Source: an uncultured Collinsella sp. (GTDB taxonomy: Bacteria; Actinomycetota; Coriobacteriia; Coriobacteriales; Coriobacteriaceae). Taken from it: DNA of 52,485 bases. A program made the translations under genes and the position numbers. Under the pieces are notes generated by a model. That model did not search any database and was not told the origin of the DNA. It worked only from the letters and a program-made list of their open reading frames with translations. The stretch spans positions 1 to 52,485 of the forward strand of contig CABUAT010000014.1 in NCBI GenBank assembly GCA_902489665.1, in the 5' to 3' direction. Of the stretch, positions 1 to 8,579 are shown piece after piece (position 1 is the stretch's first letter; the number at the start of each line of letters is the position of its first letter).

Positions 1-32
1 ATATCGGCGGTGCTGTTTCGCGATATTCAACA

Positions 33-3000
33 GTGCTCAAGCGAGCAAATACTCAGCAACGACTGCTAGCAACGGCAATGACGCCATCACTGATTCTTCA
101 TTGTCTTCTGACGCCCCTTTCTGTCTGGGCTGATTCTTTACCGGTGCAGCCGGAGTCTACTGATTATTCCAATAGCGCCGCCAGCAGCTCGGAAGACGAG
201 AGTTTCGTCCTAAATGATGAACAGCAGGGGGTTGAAGTCGAGCAGCCGACTGTGTCAGACAATGATTCTCCCTCATCCGTTTCTAGCGAGTCTGCTTCCA
301 ATGCGACTGATTCGCCGAAACCCGAAAATGATGTATCTGCTGTCTTTGGTTCTGTTTCATACCAGACTCATGTACAGGATATTGGCTGGCAGGCTCCCGT
401 TTCAAATGGAATGACGGCTGGCACAACAGGTCGTGCTAAGCGCGTTGAAGCCCTCAAGATCAATCTGCTTTCACAAGATGGCACCCCTTTGGGGAATGAC
501 AGCATTTCGGTCCAATCACACATTTCCGGGATCGGCTGGGAGCCTCAGCCGGTGGGTAACGGGCAGACATCTGGAACAGTTGGACAGTCGCGAGCCATCG
601 AAGCGATCAAGCTATCTTTGTCGGGCGGTCTTTCTGACTCGTATGACATTTGGTATCGCGTTCATTCTGCAAATGTTGGTTGGCTTGGCTGGGCCTCAAA
701 TGGTGAGCCTGCTGGAACACAGGGCTATGCTTATCAGATCGAAGCTATTCAGATAAAGGTGCTTCCAAAAAATGCTCAAGATGCGCCAGCGCGAGGCGAT
801 GCCTTTAGGGACCATTCCCAGGAACCGCCTACTGTTTCCTATCGATCTCATATCTCCAATGTTGGATGGATGGGTGTTGTCGCGGACGGAAAGACATCGG
901 GGGTCATTGACTCAAGAAATGCAATCGAGGCACTGTCGCTTAGTGTTAATTGGTATGGCCACGGAGGCTCTATTTCCTCTCGCGCGCACGTCTCTGGCAT
1001 TGGTTGGCAAAGCTGGTCTTCAGGTACTGTTGGCACGACCGGGCAGTCTCGGTCAGTTGAGTCCGTTCAGTTTAAGCTCAATGACGAGATATCTGCAACT
1101 TACGACATTTGGTACCGTGTGTATGCTTCCAAATTGGGCGGATGGTTGGGCTGGACGTCCAACGGGTCTCCTGCGGGCTCGGTGGGGAAGGGTGCCGCCA
1201 TTCAGGGTATTCAGGTTATGTTGGTCGAAAAGGGCTGCTCTGCTCCTGGAGATACAGCGAATCATTTTATTGGAGCTACGGATGTTCTGAGTGGCAGTTC
1301 GTATGGCCTTAATGGCAATAGCTTGGGCACTGTGCAGGGTAAAACGATTTTAATGGGTTCCGAGAGCGGCTCTGAGCCTTTAACATCGCTTTCTATTTCG
1401 TTTGATAATCAAGAGACTTCAGGTTCAATCGGTTATTCAGGCTGCTATGAATTTAGTGGATGGAGCGGAGTTGTTTCTGACGGTGCCGCGCTCAATTCTA
1501 AAAATGATGGCCGTACTTTGAAGGCCGTGAGATTGACTCTTACTGGTGATTTGTCTAATGCCTATGACGTTTGGTACCGGTGTTTTGACTCCAAAAAAGG
1601 ATGGCTTGGCTGGGCGTGTAATGGCGCGGATGCGGGGGCAACGATACCGGGTTCATTCCTTAAGGCTGTCGAAGTAAGGATTATCAGTAAAGGCAGTGGC
1701 GCTCCCGGAGTAACGGACGGAGCATTTGTTTCCGATACTTCCGCCGATTGCGCTCATGTTGTTTATCAGGCCCATTCCGCTAGCCGTGGGTGGTTTCCAT
1801 CTGTTTTAGATGGGCAGGATGCCGGCACAACGGGAAAATCGCTTTCGCTTCAAGCTCTGAATGTGGTGCTGGCCGGTGTGGATGATGATTCTCTGGTTGA
1901 GGCACGAGCCCATGTTGCCAATATTGGTTGGCAGGAATGGCGGTCTGCCGGTTATGTTGGGACCGTTGGACAAGGATTGGCCATTCAGGCTCTTGAGCTG
2001 CGCATTAATGGTCCCCTCGCGAATCAGTATGACATCTACTATCGAGTTCATTCGGCTGGTTATGGTTGGTTGGGTTGGGCCAAAAACGGCGATTCCGCTG
2101 GAACTACCGGGTTAAATATCCAGATAGAAGCTGTCCAAATTAAGCTTGTCGCGAAGGGCGGGAATCCTGGCTCATCGTCTGCGCCCGCATTTATCTCTGC
2201 TCCAGCTCTAACGCTCCAGGCGCATGTCGCCACGCTTGGTTGGATGAATCCCGTTGGCAACGGTGGTGTTGCGGGCACAACCGGCAGATCGCTTGCTATT
2301 GAGGCGCTGAAGTTGAATGTCCCCAGTAGCGTATCAGGCGGTATTGAGTACTCCGCCCATGTACAGGATGTGGGCTGGCAAGGTTGGACTTCCAATGGGA
2401 ATGTCGCTGGCACAGTAGGCTGCGCAAAGCGTATCGAGGCTCTTAAGATTAAGTTGACCGGTGATTTATCGAACTACTTTGATGTTTGGTATCGAGCATA
2501 TTGCCAAGACTTTGGGTGGCTCGACTGGACCTCAAATGGGCAGCCTGCGGGTACGTCTAGGATAGGCTGCAGAGTCGAGTCTGTTCAAGTGAAGATTGTT
2601 CCCAAGGGCGCTGGTGCTCCCGGTTCTACTGCGCGTCCGTTTACTGACCAGCCCTTGTTGCCGGCAGATATGATGACTATGCTTAATCGAGCTAATAGAT
2701 ATTCGAGCAGCACAAGCTGGCTCATTATGGTTGACAGGCAAGCATGCCGCCTTGGAGTTTTTCGTGGACAGCGCGGGTCGTGGAGTTACGCTCAATACTG
2801 GACTTGCTCTACCGGCGCCCCTAGTACTCCAACGCCTACGGGTGAGTATACCGTCACCGGCAAGGGCTACTCGTTTGGACATGGGTATACCTGCTACTAC
2901 TACACGCAGTTTTACGGTGACTATCTGTTCCATTCAATACCGTACTACCAGGGAACTTTTAATCCCATGGACAGCCGAATGGGAATGCATGTTTCACAAG

Positions 3001-3080
3001 GCTGCGTGCGTTTGCCCATTGATCGCGCTAAATGGATTTGGGATAACGTGCCCCTTGCTACCAAGGTGGTAATCTACTAA
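33..3080 (+). CDS. Secreted ChW-repeat protein with C-terminal L,D-transpeptidase (YkuD) domain
   Basis: Probable wall-associated surface protein of about 1015 residues. A hydrophobic segment near the N-terminus ending in VWA-DS looks like a signal peptide with cleavage near residue 34. After an acidic Ser/Asp/Glu-rich linker come about 15 ChW repeats (roughly residues 108-870) with the core GW...NG...AGTTG...IEA. They fall into five groups of three, most groups ending in a KGxxAPG-type linker; one repeat near residues 420-455 is degenerate. Residues about 885-1015 form a YkuD domain with His967 and the catalytic motif HVSQGCVRL (His986, Cys991), so it may cross-link or anchor to peptidoglycan. 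The start is uncertain: the GTG at 33 lacks a clear ribosome site and the frame stays open to the window edge, so the true start may lie upstream. Known: ChW repeats occur in secreted Clostridia and Actinobacteria proteins. Inferred: envelope role. Confidence 0.85.
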   Translation: MLKRANTQQRLLATAMTPSLILHCLLTPLSVWADSLPVQPESTDYSNSAASSSEDESFVLNDEQQGVEVEQPTVSDNDSPSSVSSESASNATDSPKPENDVSAVFGSVSYQTHVQDIGWQAPVSNGMTAGTTGRAKRVEALKINLLSQDGTPLGNDSISVQSHISGIGWEPQPVGNGQTSGTVGQSRAIEAIKLSLSGGLSDSYDIWYRVHSANVGWLGWASNGEPAGTQGYAYQIEAIQIKVLPKNAQDAPARGDAFRDHSQEPPTVSYRSHISNVGWMGVVADGKTSGVIDSRNAIEALSLSVNWYGHGGSISSRAHVSGIGWQSWSSGTVGTTGQSRSVESVQFKLNDEISATYDIWYRVYASKLGGWLGWTSNGSPAGSVGKGAAIQGIQVMLVEKGCSAPGDTANHFIGATDVLSGSSYGLNGNSLGTVQGKTILMGSESGSEPLTSLSISFDNQETSGSIGYSGCYEFSGWSGVVSDGAALNSKNDGRTLKAVRLTLTGDLSNAYDVWYRCFDSKKGWLGWACNGADAGATIPGSFLKAVEVRIISKGSGAPGVTDGAFVSDTSADCAHVVYQAHSASRGWFPSVLDGQDAGTTGKSLSLQALNVVLAGVDDDSLVEARAHVANIGWQEWRSAGYVGTVGQGLAIQALELRINGPLANQYDIYYRVHSAGYGWLGWAKNGDSAGTTGLNIQIEAVQIKLVAKGGNPGSSSAPAFISAPALTLQAHVATLGWMNPVGNGGVAGTTGRSLAIEALKLNVPSSVSGGIEYSAHVQDVGWQGWTSNGNVAGTVGCAKRIEALKIKLTGDLSNYFDVWYRAYCQDFGWLDWTSNGQPAGTSRIGCRVESVQVKIVPKGAGAPGSTARPFTDQPLLPADMMTMLNRANRYSSSTSWLIMVDRQACRLGVFRGQRGSWSYAQYWTCSTGAPSTPTPTGEYTVTGKGYSFGHGYTCYYYTQFYGDYLFHSIPYYQGTFNPMDSRMGMHVSQGCVRLPIDRAKWIWDNVPLATKVVIY

Positions 3081-3110
3081 CTATTCCCGTAAGCGGTGAG
3101 AGCTTGTTAG

Positions 3111-3156
3111 AGGGCCCTTTCCTGTTGCCGTAGTCTTGGCAACAGGAAAGGGCCCT
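3111..3156. terminator. Strong hairpin after the first ChW gene
   Basis: A perfect 19-bp inverted repeat (arms 3111-3129 and 3138-3156, 8-nt loop) begins 30 bases after the stop codon. No T-run follows directly, so it may act as a bidirectional or processing hairpin rather than a classical intrinsic terminator. Confidence 0.6.
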
Positions 3157-3265
3157 TGCCGTTGGATTAGGCTCCTTTTTCTTCGTTCACCTAATTGGTG
3201 ACATTAATGAAGCTAACTCCCGATAGTATGGTTATTGACGACCGTCTATCTAGGAGGCGATTCTT

Positions 3266-6200
3266 TTGAAAAGGCAATTTAGAGCATTTATTGTTCTGAT
3301 TTCCTGCTTCATGACGATGCTGCTTTTGAGCCCTTTGGCTTGTTGGGCAGATCAAAATGTTGGTTCCAACGAATATGAATCCGTTCCAGAGACCCAATCC
3401 GACCCCTCGGATCAAACTGCTGCTGTAGCCGATGAAACGGCGCCTTCGATTGATGCTGCCGTGGAGCCCAAAGAGGCGGCCCCGGACGTCAGCTATAAAT
3501 CTCACATTTCAGGCATTGGTTGGGAGCCGACGTTTACATCGAATGGCTCGACCTCTGGCACAACAGGCCAGTCCCGTAGGCTTGAAGCACTCAGGGTTTC
3601 CCTCCCTAATTCAGAAGACCTTGGTATCGAATACCGCTCTCATGTTCAAAATGAAGGCTGGCAGGATTGGGTTTCTAATGGAGCCGTCTCCGGCACAACG
3701 GGAAAGGGCCTTCAGATTGAAGCCGTCGAGCTCAAGCTGACGGGCAACAGGGCGGCTTCTTATGACCTGTATTATCGCGTTCATGCTTCTAATTTCGGCT
3801 GGCTTGGATGGACTTCAAATGGGTCGACTGCGGGAACCACCGGTTGGTCTTATGCCGTTGAAGCAATACAGATCGTCATTGTAAAAAAGGGTGACGCGGC
3901 GCCCGGCGATACTGCTGGTGCCTATGTCCCATATGTCTTTAATTGCTCTCTTTCTCAGGTTGGGGAGACGACTAAAGTAACCCTGAATATTCCGCAGATC
4001 GAGGATATAAAACGACTCGGGATCGCTGATTCGATAAAGGTGGCAGGCTCCATGTCGTATGGAGGGAGGGTCACCCGTTCCGTCTCAAGCACGATTGCAC
4101 TCGGAGATCTGGGCTCTAGCTCCAGTGAAATTGAATTTAGCGATTATGGTCCGTTTGACGTTACGTTGCAGTATTTGAAGAACGGAAACATCGTTCAAGA
4201 GGACCATCAGTCAATTGGCATTTCTGCGAGTGAGTACAACCTTGCCCCTTTGAGTGCTTCTTTCCCCGTTGTTCTCTATTCGCTATCTTTCTGGGATATC
4301 AGTACCTCTTCTGCTGGAACGACCGTTCCGTCAATTGTAATGCTCGATCGTCCAAGTGCCTATAACTGGAACTCGCTTCCATCCGGGATGTACGGTCTTC
4401 CGTATCTGACTCATGAGGAGAATGCTTCTAGTTCGAGCTATCAGGCGTTCGCGGATTATGTCGCTGCTCTCTACAAGATCAATTCCAAGGCAAAGTTCAA
4501 TCTGTATATCAATGACATCACCTGTTCGTTGATCCATAGGATGATTTACGCCAACAAGATTCCCGCAGGCCAATACTCCATTCGGCTGTTGTCCGATGGA
4601 TCCGCCACGTATGTCTTTACCAACGAAGCCTTTGACGTTAAGGATCCAGATTCTAAGCAAGCGGAGCTGATTACTTTATGGAACGCCGCCAAGAATAAGG
4701 AATACGAAACCGGTGAGGTCTCAAAGTCGTATAGCGATTATCACGATCACTGGGATTCTATGTATGCCGTGCTGAGTATTGAGCCTGGCACTCAGTGGTG
4801 GATGACTCGAACGAATCTGTTTACGAGTGGTGACGATAATGCCTTTGCGAATAAGATCGCGTCCGATCCCGGCGTTAAGAAGGTGAATGTTTCGGGCATG
4901 CTTACGAGCCTGCAGAATAGGGGAGAGGATACAGTCCAAGCGTTTAAGGCGCTGTACAACTTTAACGATGGCTATTTTGATGCGGCGACTCAGCAGGGCA
5001 AAAAGGTAATGATGCTGCTTGGAACGTACGTTTCTTACGAGCAGAATTTTGACGACTATGCCAACTTGACCGAAGTTATCTATGGCGATGACTATTTGTA
5101 TTATTACAAGGGGCATCCAAACACACCGACGGGTATGTATCCCCAAAAGCAGGAACAGCTTGACCGTCTTGGCATTACCGATGTCGATTCTTCCGTCGCT
5201 GCAGAGCTGATCCTCTTCTTTAATCCGGAGATCGGTCTGTCTGGTTATGGGTCTAGTACGTATAACTCGGCCAGTGCCGATGCTGCTGGTGGACTTTGGA
5301 ATTCCACAAAGGCCGAGGCCTTGAAGCCGGGTGCCGTCATCGATTATTCCATTATGGATTGGTTTGCTTCTCCGATTACCGAAGACACGGATGCTGCTAT
5401 CAGATCCCTTTGCAAACAGGGAGACTCTTGCTATCTCGTAGAGTTTTCGGATTCCATACTTGCTTCGGCAAATTACGACTTTGCTATCTATTCGCACAAT
5501 AGCGGTGCTCTGACTTATTTCAAGAAGGGCGAGTCGGGCTATGATGTTGTTAAGGTGTCACGAGGCCCTCTTGACGTCTTGGCAACTTCGCATGTTTCAA
5601 ATGACGGCTGGCAATCGGCCTCTAAGGGTGGAAATGCTTCCGGTACCGTTGGGCAGTCAAAAGCCGTCGAGGCTATTACTCTCAATCTGCAGAATGCTCC
5701 CTATGATGGTGCATTGGAGTACAGGACACATGTTTCCGATTATGGCTGGCAGGGCTATGTGAAGGAGGGGAAAGTTTCTGGTACTACGGGCCAGAGCAAG
5801 TCTGTCCAGGCTATTCAGATTCGCCTGACTGGTGAGATGGCCAATCACTATGACGTTTATTATCGAGCTCACGTTCAGGATAAGGGATGGCTCGGTTGGG
5901 CCTGCAATGATCAAGTTGCCGGAACGACCGGTTTCGTTTTGAGGCTAGAGGCATTTCAGGTCGTTTTGGTCGAAAAGGGTTCGCCCGCTCCTGGGGATAC
6001 GAGTCAGCCCTCTATTCAGAGAGCGTTTTCAATCAAGGCACATGTTTCAAACCTTGGTTGGCAGTCGCCTGTTTACGAAGGCATGACCGTTGGCACAACT
6101 GGCCGAAATCTTGCTGTTGAGGCGTTGACGATTAGCAAGCCTGACCTAGGGTATTCCGGCGGCATCGAGTATCGAGCTCACGTTCAAAATATCGGCTGGC

Positions 6201-6433
6201 AAAAGTGGGTCAAAAATGGAAAGGTTGCCGGTACTACGGGGAAGTCTCTTGCTGTTGAGGCTGTTGAAATAAAACTGACGGGAGATCTTGCCAAGCATTA
6301 TGACGTTGTCTATAGGGCACACGTTCAAAGCAAAGGTTGGCTAGACTGGGTTAAATCGGGCGAGTGTGCCGGTACAACTGGTGAGGCTCTGCATCTAGAA
6401 GCGCTTGAGGTTAGGCTGGTTGAGAAAAGCTAA
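3266..6433 (+). CDS. Secreted ChW-repeat protein with a central GT80 sialyltransferase-like domain
   Basis: A 1055-residue secreted protein. TTG start with AGGAGG eight bases upstream; signal peptide with cleavage likely after CWA (about residue 28). Three ChW repeats lie at about 75-215 and six more at about 770-1055. Between them, residues about 220-340 look like a beta-sandwich and about 340-765 match GT80 (PM0188 family) sialyltransferases. Seen in order are DGSATYV (Asp444), W-DSMY (496-500), LLGT (584-587), E-Q-N (592-594), YYYKGHP (His617), Glu647 and GYGSST (Ser663-Ser664). In Pasteurella PmST1 the matching Asp is the catalytic base and the His, Glu and Ser pair bind CMP. The PmST1 Trp of the TTTWEGN motif is Tyr591 here. 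No CMP-sialate synthesis genes are nearby. The domain call is strong; the substrate and whether it is active outside the cell are inference. Confidence 0.85.
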   Translation: MKRQFRAFIVLISCFMTMLLLSPLACWADQNVGSNEYESVPETQSDPSDQTAAVADETAPSIDAAVEPKEAAPDVSYKSHISGIGWEPTFTSNGSTSGTTGQSRRLEALRVSLPNSEDLGIEYRSHVQNEGWQDWVSNGAVSGTTGKGLQIEAVELKLTGNRAASYDLYYRVHASNFGWLGWTSNGSTAGTTGWSYAVEAIQIVIVKKGDAAPGDTAGAYVPYVFNCSLSQVGETTKVTLNIPQIEDIKRLGIADSIKVAGSMSYGGRVTRSVSSTIALGDLGSSSSEIEFSDYGPFDVTLQYLKNGNIVQEDHQSIGISASEYNLAPLSASFPVVLYSLSFWDISTSSAGTTVPSIVMLDRPSAYNWNSLPSGMYGLPYLTHEENASSSSYQAFADYVAALYKINSKAKFNLYINDITCSLIHRMIYANKIPAGQYSIRLLSDGSATYVFTNEAFDVKDPDSKQAELITLWNAAKNKEYETGEVSKSYSDYHDHWDSMYAVLSIEPGTQWWMTRTNLFTSGDDNAFANKIASDPGVKKVNVSGMLTSLQNRGEDTVQAFKALYNFNDGYFDAATQQGKKVMMLLGTYVSYEQNFDDYANLTEVIYGDDYLYYYKGHPNTPTGMYPQKQEQLDRLGITDVDSSVAAELILFFNPEIGLSGYGSSTYNSASADAAGGLWNSTKAEALKPGAVIDYSIMDWFASPITEDTDAAIRSLCKQGDSCYLVEFSDSILASANYDFAIYSHNSGALTYFKKGESGYDVVKVSRGPLDVLATSHVSNDGWQSASKGGNASGTVGQSKAVEAITLNLQNAPYDGALEYRTHVSDYGWQGYVKEGKVSGTTGQSKSVQAIQIRLTGEMANHYDVYYRAHVQDKGWLGWACNDQVAGTTGFVLRLEAFQVVLVEKGSPAPGDTSQPSIQRAFSIKAHVSNLGWQSPVYEGMTVGTTGRNLAVEALTISKPDLGYSGGIEYRAHVQNIGWQKWVKNGKVAGTTGKSLAVEAVEIKLTGDLAKHYDVVYRAHVQSKGWLDWVKSGECAGTTGEALHLEALEVRLVEKS

Positions 6434-6475
6434 ATATAGATCCAATTTGCCTATATACCAACGCTAATGAAGTGG

Positions 6476-6513
6476 GGGTGAATTGATGGGGTTGTAGTCC
6501 CCTCAATTCACCC
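6476..6513. terminator. Hairpin after the ChW-GT80 gene
   Basis: Arms gggtgaattga-t-gggg and cccc-tcaattcaccc pair with a single bulged base around a 7-nt loop. It sits about 40 bases after the stop codon and separates the surface-protein genes from the glycan cluster. No long T-run follows, so efficiency is uncertain. The rest of 6514-6649 holds no gene that I can see; it should carry the promoter of the glycan genes. Confidence 0.55.
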
Positions 6514-6649
6514 TCCTTAGTTGCAAGTTATTTGAAAGAGACAAACCGTGCTAGACTTTATCCTTTGTGTAAGGATTTCGTTTCGGCCTCTTTCATTAAG
6601 TCGTCATCATTAATTTCTATTGGGTGAATTAAGGTGAAGTTTGGTAATC

Positions 6650-7627
6650 ATGAATTTGCTTTATACGGTTGATAACAATTTTGTCCCACAGTTGGCCGCC
6701 AATATTTGCTCGGTTGTTTCAAATCATTCCGGTATTCAAGACATTACTTTTCATGTCTTCTCTAATGGCATTACAGAGGATAACCAGCGTTTGCTCCAGG
6801 AGATGGTGACCGAATACAACCAAAACCTTGTATTTTATGATATTTCGAACTTCAAAGATGCTCTCGGGTTTGATTTTGATACATCGGGATGGAATGAAAT
6901 AGTTCTTGCTAGGCTTTTGATGGCACATTTTCTACCTAATGAGATCGAAAGAGTTATTTACCTCGATGGCGATACGATTGTTCTTGGGGATATTGCTCTT
7001 CTTTGGAATCAAGATCTTAAGGGTTGCGTGGTTGGAATGGTTCCCGAGCCAACGGTCGGCCCATCTCGACTTAATGATTTAGACTTAAATGGCTGTCTGT
7101 ACCACAATGCTGGCGTGTTGCTCGTTGATTTAAAGCAATGGAGATCAACTTGTTGCGAAGATCAATTATTGGATTATTGCGAGCGCCGCTCAGGACGCTT
7201 GTTTGCGAATGATCAAGATGCTCTAAATGCAGTACTTAAAGATAAGATTTGCAGTTTATCCCCTGCGTTCAATTATTCCAATATCTTTGACTACTATCCG
7301 TTTATATTCTTAAACTCGTTAATGCCGGGCTTTTCGGATGAAAACAGTTTTAATACCGCAAGATCGAAGCCCATCGTTGTCCATTATCTCGGCGAAGAGA
7401 GGCCATGGCGGCGGGGGAATACTCATCGCTTCAATAATGAGTATCACTTTTATTTATCAGAAACGTTCTGGAAGGACGCGAAAGATGAAGATGGTTGGGG
7501 CGCTTATTTTCTTGCTTGGCGGACTTTTAATTTCCTAACCAGGCCTTTTCCTCAGCTTCGTTATAAAGTGATCAGCGGGTTGATTCCCGCATTTCTTAAA
7601 TATCGTGCCTCGCAAAGAAATAAATAG
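6650..7627 (+). CDS. GT8-family glycosyltransferase
   Basis: A 325-residue cytoplasmic glycosyltransferase of family GT8 (galactosyl/glucosyltransferases such as LgtC and RfaJ, retaining). The N-terminus MNLLYTVDNNFVPQLAANI is typical of the family. The metal-binding DxD motif is YLDGDT (Asp106 and Asp108), and the HxGxxxPW-type motif appears as VVHYLGEERPW. ATG at 6650 is preferred over the in-frame TTG at 6641 because the AAGGTGAA site at 6631 is too close to the TTG. It is the first gene of the AT-rich glycan cluster; the next gene begins five bases after its stop. It probably adds a hexose to a surface glycan. Donor and acceptor cannot be read from sequence. Confidence 0.87.
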   Translation: MNLLYTVDNNFVPQLAANICSVVSNHSGIQDITFHVFSNGITEDNQRLLQEMVTEYNQNLVFYDISNFKDALGFDFDTSGWNEIVLARLLMAHFLPNEIERVIYLDGDTIVLGDIALLWNQDLKGCVVGMVPEPTVGPSRLNDLDLNGCLYHNAGVLLVDLKQWRSTCCEDQLLDYCERRSGRLFANDQDALNAVLKDKICSLSPAFNYSNIFDYYPFIFLNSLMPGFSDENSFNTARSKPIVVHYLGEERPWRRGNTHRFNNEYHFYLSETFWKDAKDEDGWGAYFLAWRTFNFLTRPFPQLRYKVISGLIPAFLKYRASQRNK

Positions 7628-7631
7628 GATT

Positions 7632-8558
7632 ATGGATAAAATCAAAGACAAGTCTGTTTGCATTGTCTTACCCACATATAACGGCGGAAAGTATTTGGCC
7701 AAACAGCTTGATAGTATCTTGGAGCAAACTTGGCCTAATTGCTCCGTCTATATTCGTGATGATGGTTCAACGGATGAAACTGTTGAAATTGCACAATGGT
7801 ACTGTCGGTCAAACTCCAGCATTCATTTAATTCAAGATTCAATCGGTAATCTTGGGTGCCCAAATTGTTTTTATGAAATTATCAAACGGGTTCCCGAATA
7901 TGACTACTATGCATTTGCCGATCAGGATGATATTTGGAAGACCGATAAAATTGAACGGGCAGTCAGGGCAATTGAAAATAGTGGAGACAAGGTGCCGACT
8001 GTCTACTTTTCTTCCTTTTCATATGTAAACGAAGATGGCGAGACGATACGCGAGTCGGCTCCGCAGGACAAGTACCTCTCTTTTCATAACACCTTGTTTT
8101 ATACTCCCGGACTAGGCTTCACGATAGTATTTAATCGCCTTGCCTGCAGGGCCTTTATTCTTGAGGTAGATCCAGGGAATGAAATGCATGATCGCTGGCT
8201 GATTCGGTGTGCTTCGGCATTTGGAAAGGTATTGTTTGATTCCGTCTGTACGGCTTCACATGTTCGTCATTCCTCTGCGGTCACGTCTGGAGATAATCGT
8301 TATTTTGATCTTTTAAAGACCTATTTTAAGGACGAGCTATTTGGTGATAGATCGAAAGATGAGAGTAAAAAGTTAAGCCATTTTTCTGCGGTGTTTTATG
8401 ATGAGCTTAGTTTTGAGCAGAAACATGAGCTTGATATTTTCACCAATGATGATGGGATTATTTCAAGACTTAGGAAAGCATTTTTCCCAAAGCGTCTGCG
8501 ACCTACTTTGATTTCTGATTTACTTCTTCGCGTTTTGTTTTTATTCAACAAGGCCTGA
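7632..8558 (+). CDS. GT2-family glycosyltransferase, rhamnosyltransferase-like
   Basis: About 308 residues, GT-A fold. The N-terminal CIVLPTYNGGKYL, then RDDGSTDETVEIA, and the FADQDDIWKTDKIERA stretch are the signature of the GT2 subgroup that contains many rhamnosyltransferases (RfbF/RgpB-like). This fits the dTDP-rhamnose genes 8 kb downstream. Start chosen at ATG 7632, just after the previous stop (7627); an in-frame GTG at 7605 would overlap the previous gene and lacks a ribosome site. The C-terminal part is less conserved. The rhamnose donor is inferred from subgroup and context only. Confidence 0.87.
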   Translation: MDKIKDKSVCIVLPTYNGGKYLAKQLDSILEQTWPNCSVYIRDDGSTDETVEIAQWYCRSNSSIHLIQDSIGNLGCPNCFYEIIKRVPEYDYYAFADQDDIWKTDKIERAVRAIENSGDKVPTVYFSSFSYVNEDGETIRESAPQDKYLSFHNTLFYTPGLGFTIVFNRLACRAFILEVDPGNEMHDRWLIRCASAFGKVLFDSVCTASHVRHSSAVTSGDNRYFDLLKTYFKDELFGDRSKDESKKLSHFSAVFYDELSFEQKHELDIFTNDDGIISRLRKAFFPKRLRPTLISDLLLRVLFLFNKA

Positions 8559-8579
8559 TGATCCACTGCTGGAGTGATT

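Noticed and set aside
4721..5497. Minus-strand frame of 258 codons opposite the GT80-like domain
   Set aside because: The plus-strand protein has clear family motifs here; the reverse frame has none.
33..6433. ChW repeat DNA considered as a CRISPR-like or tandem DNA repeat
   Set aside because: Similarity is at the protein level only; DNA units differ and have no fixed spacing as in CRISPR arrays.
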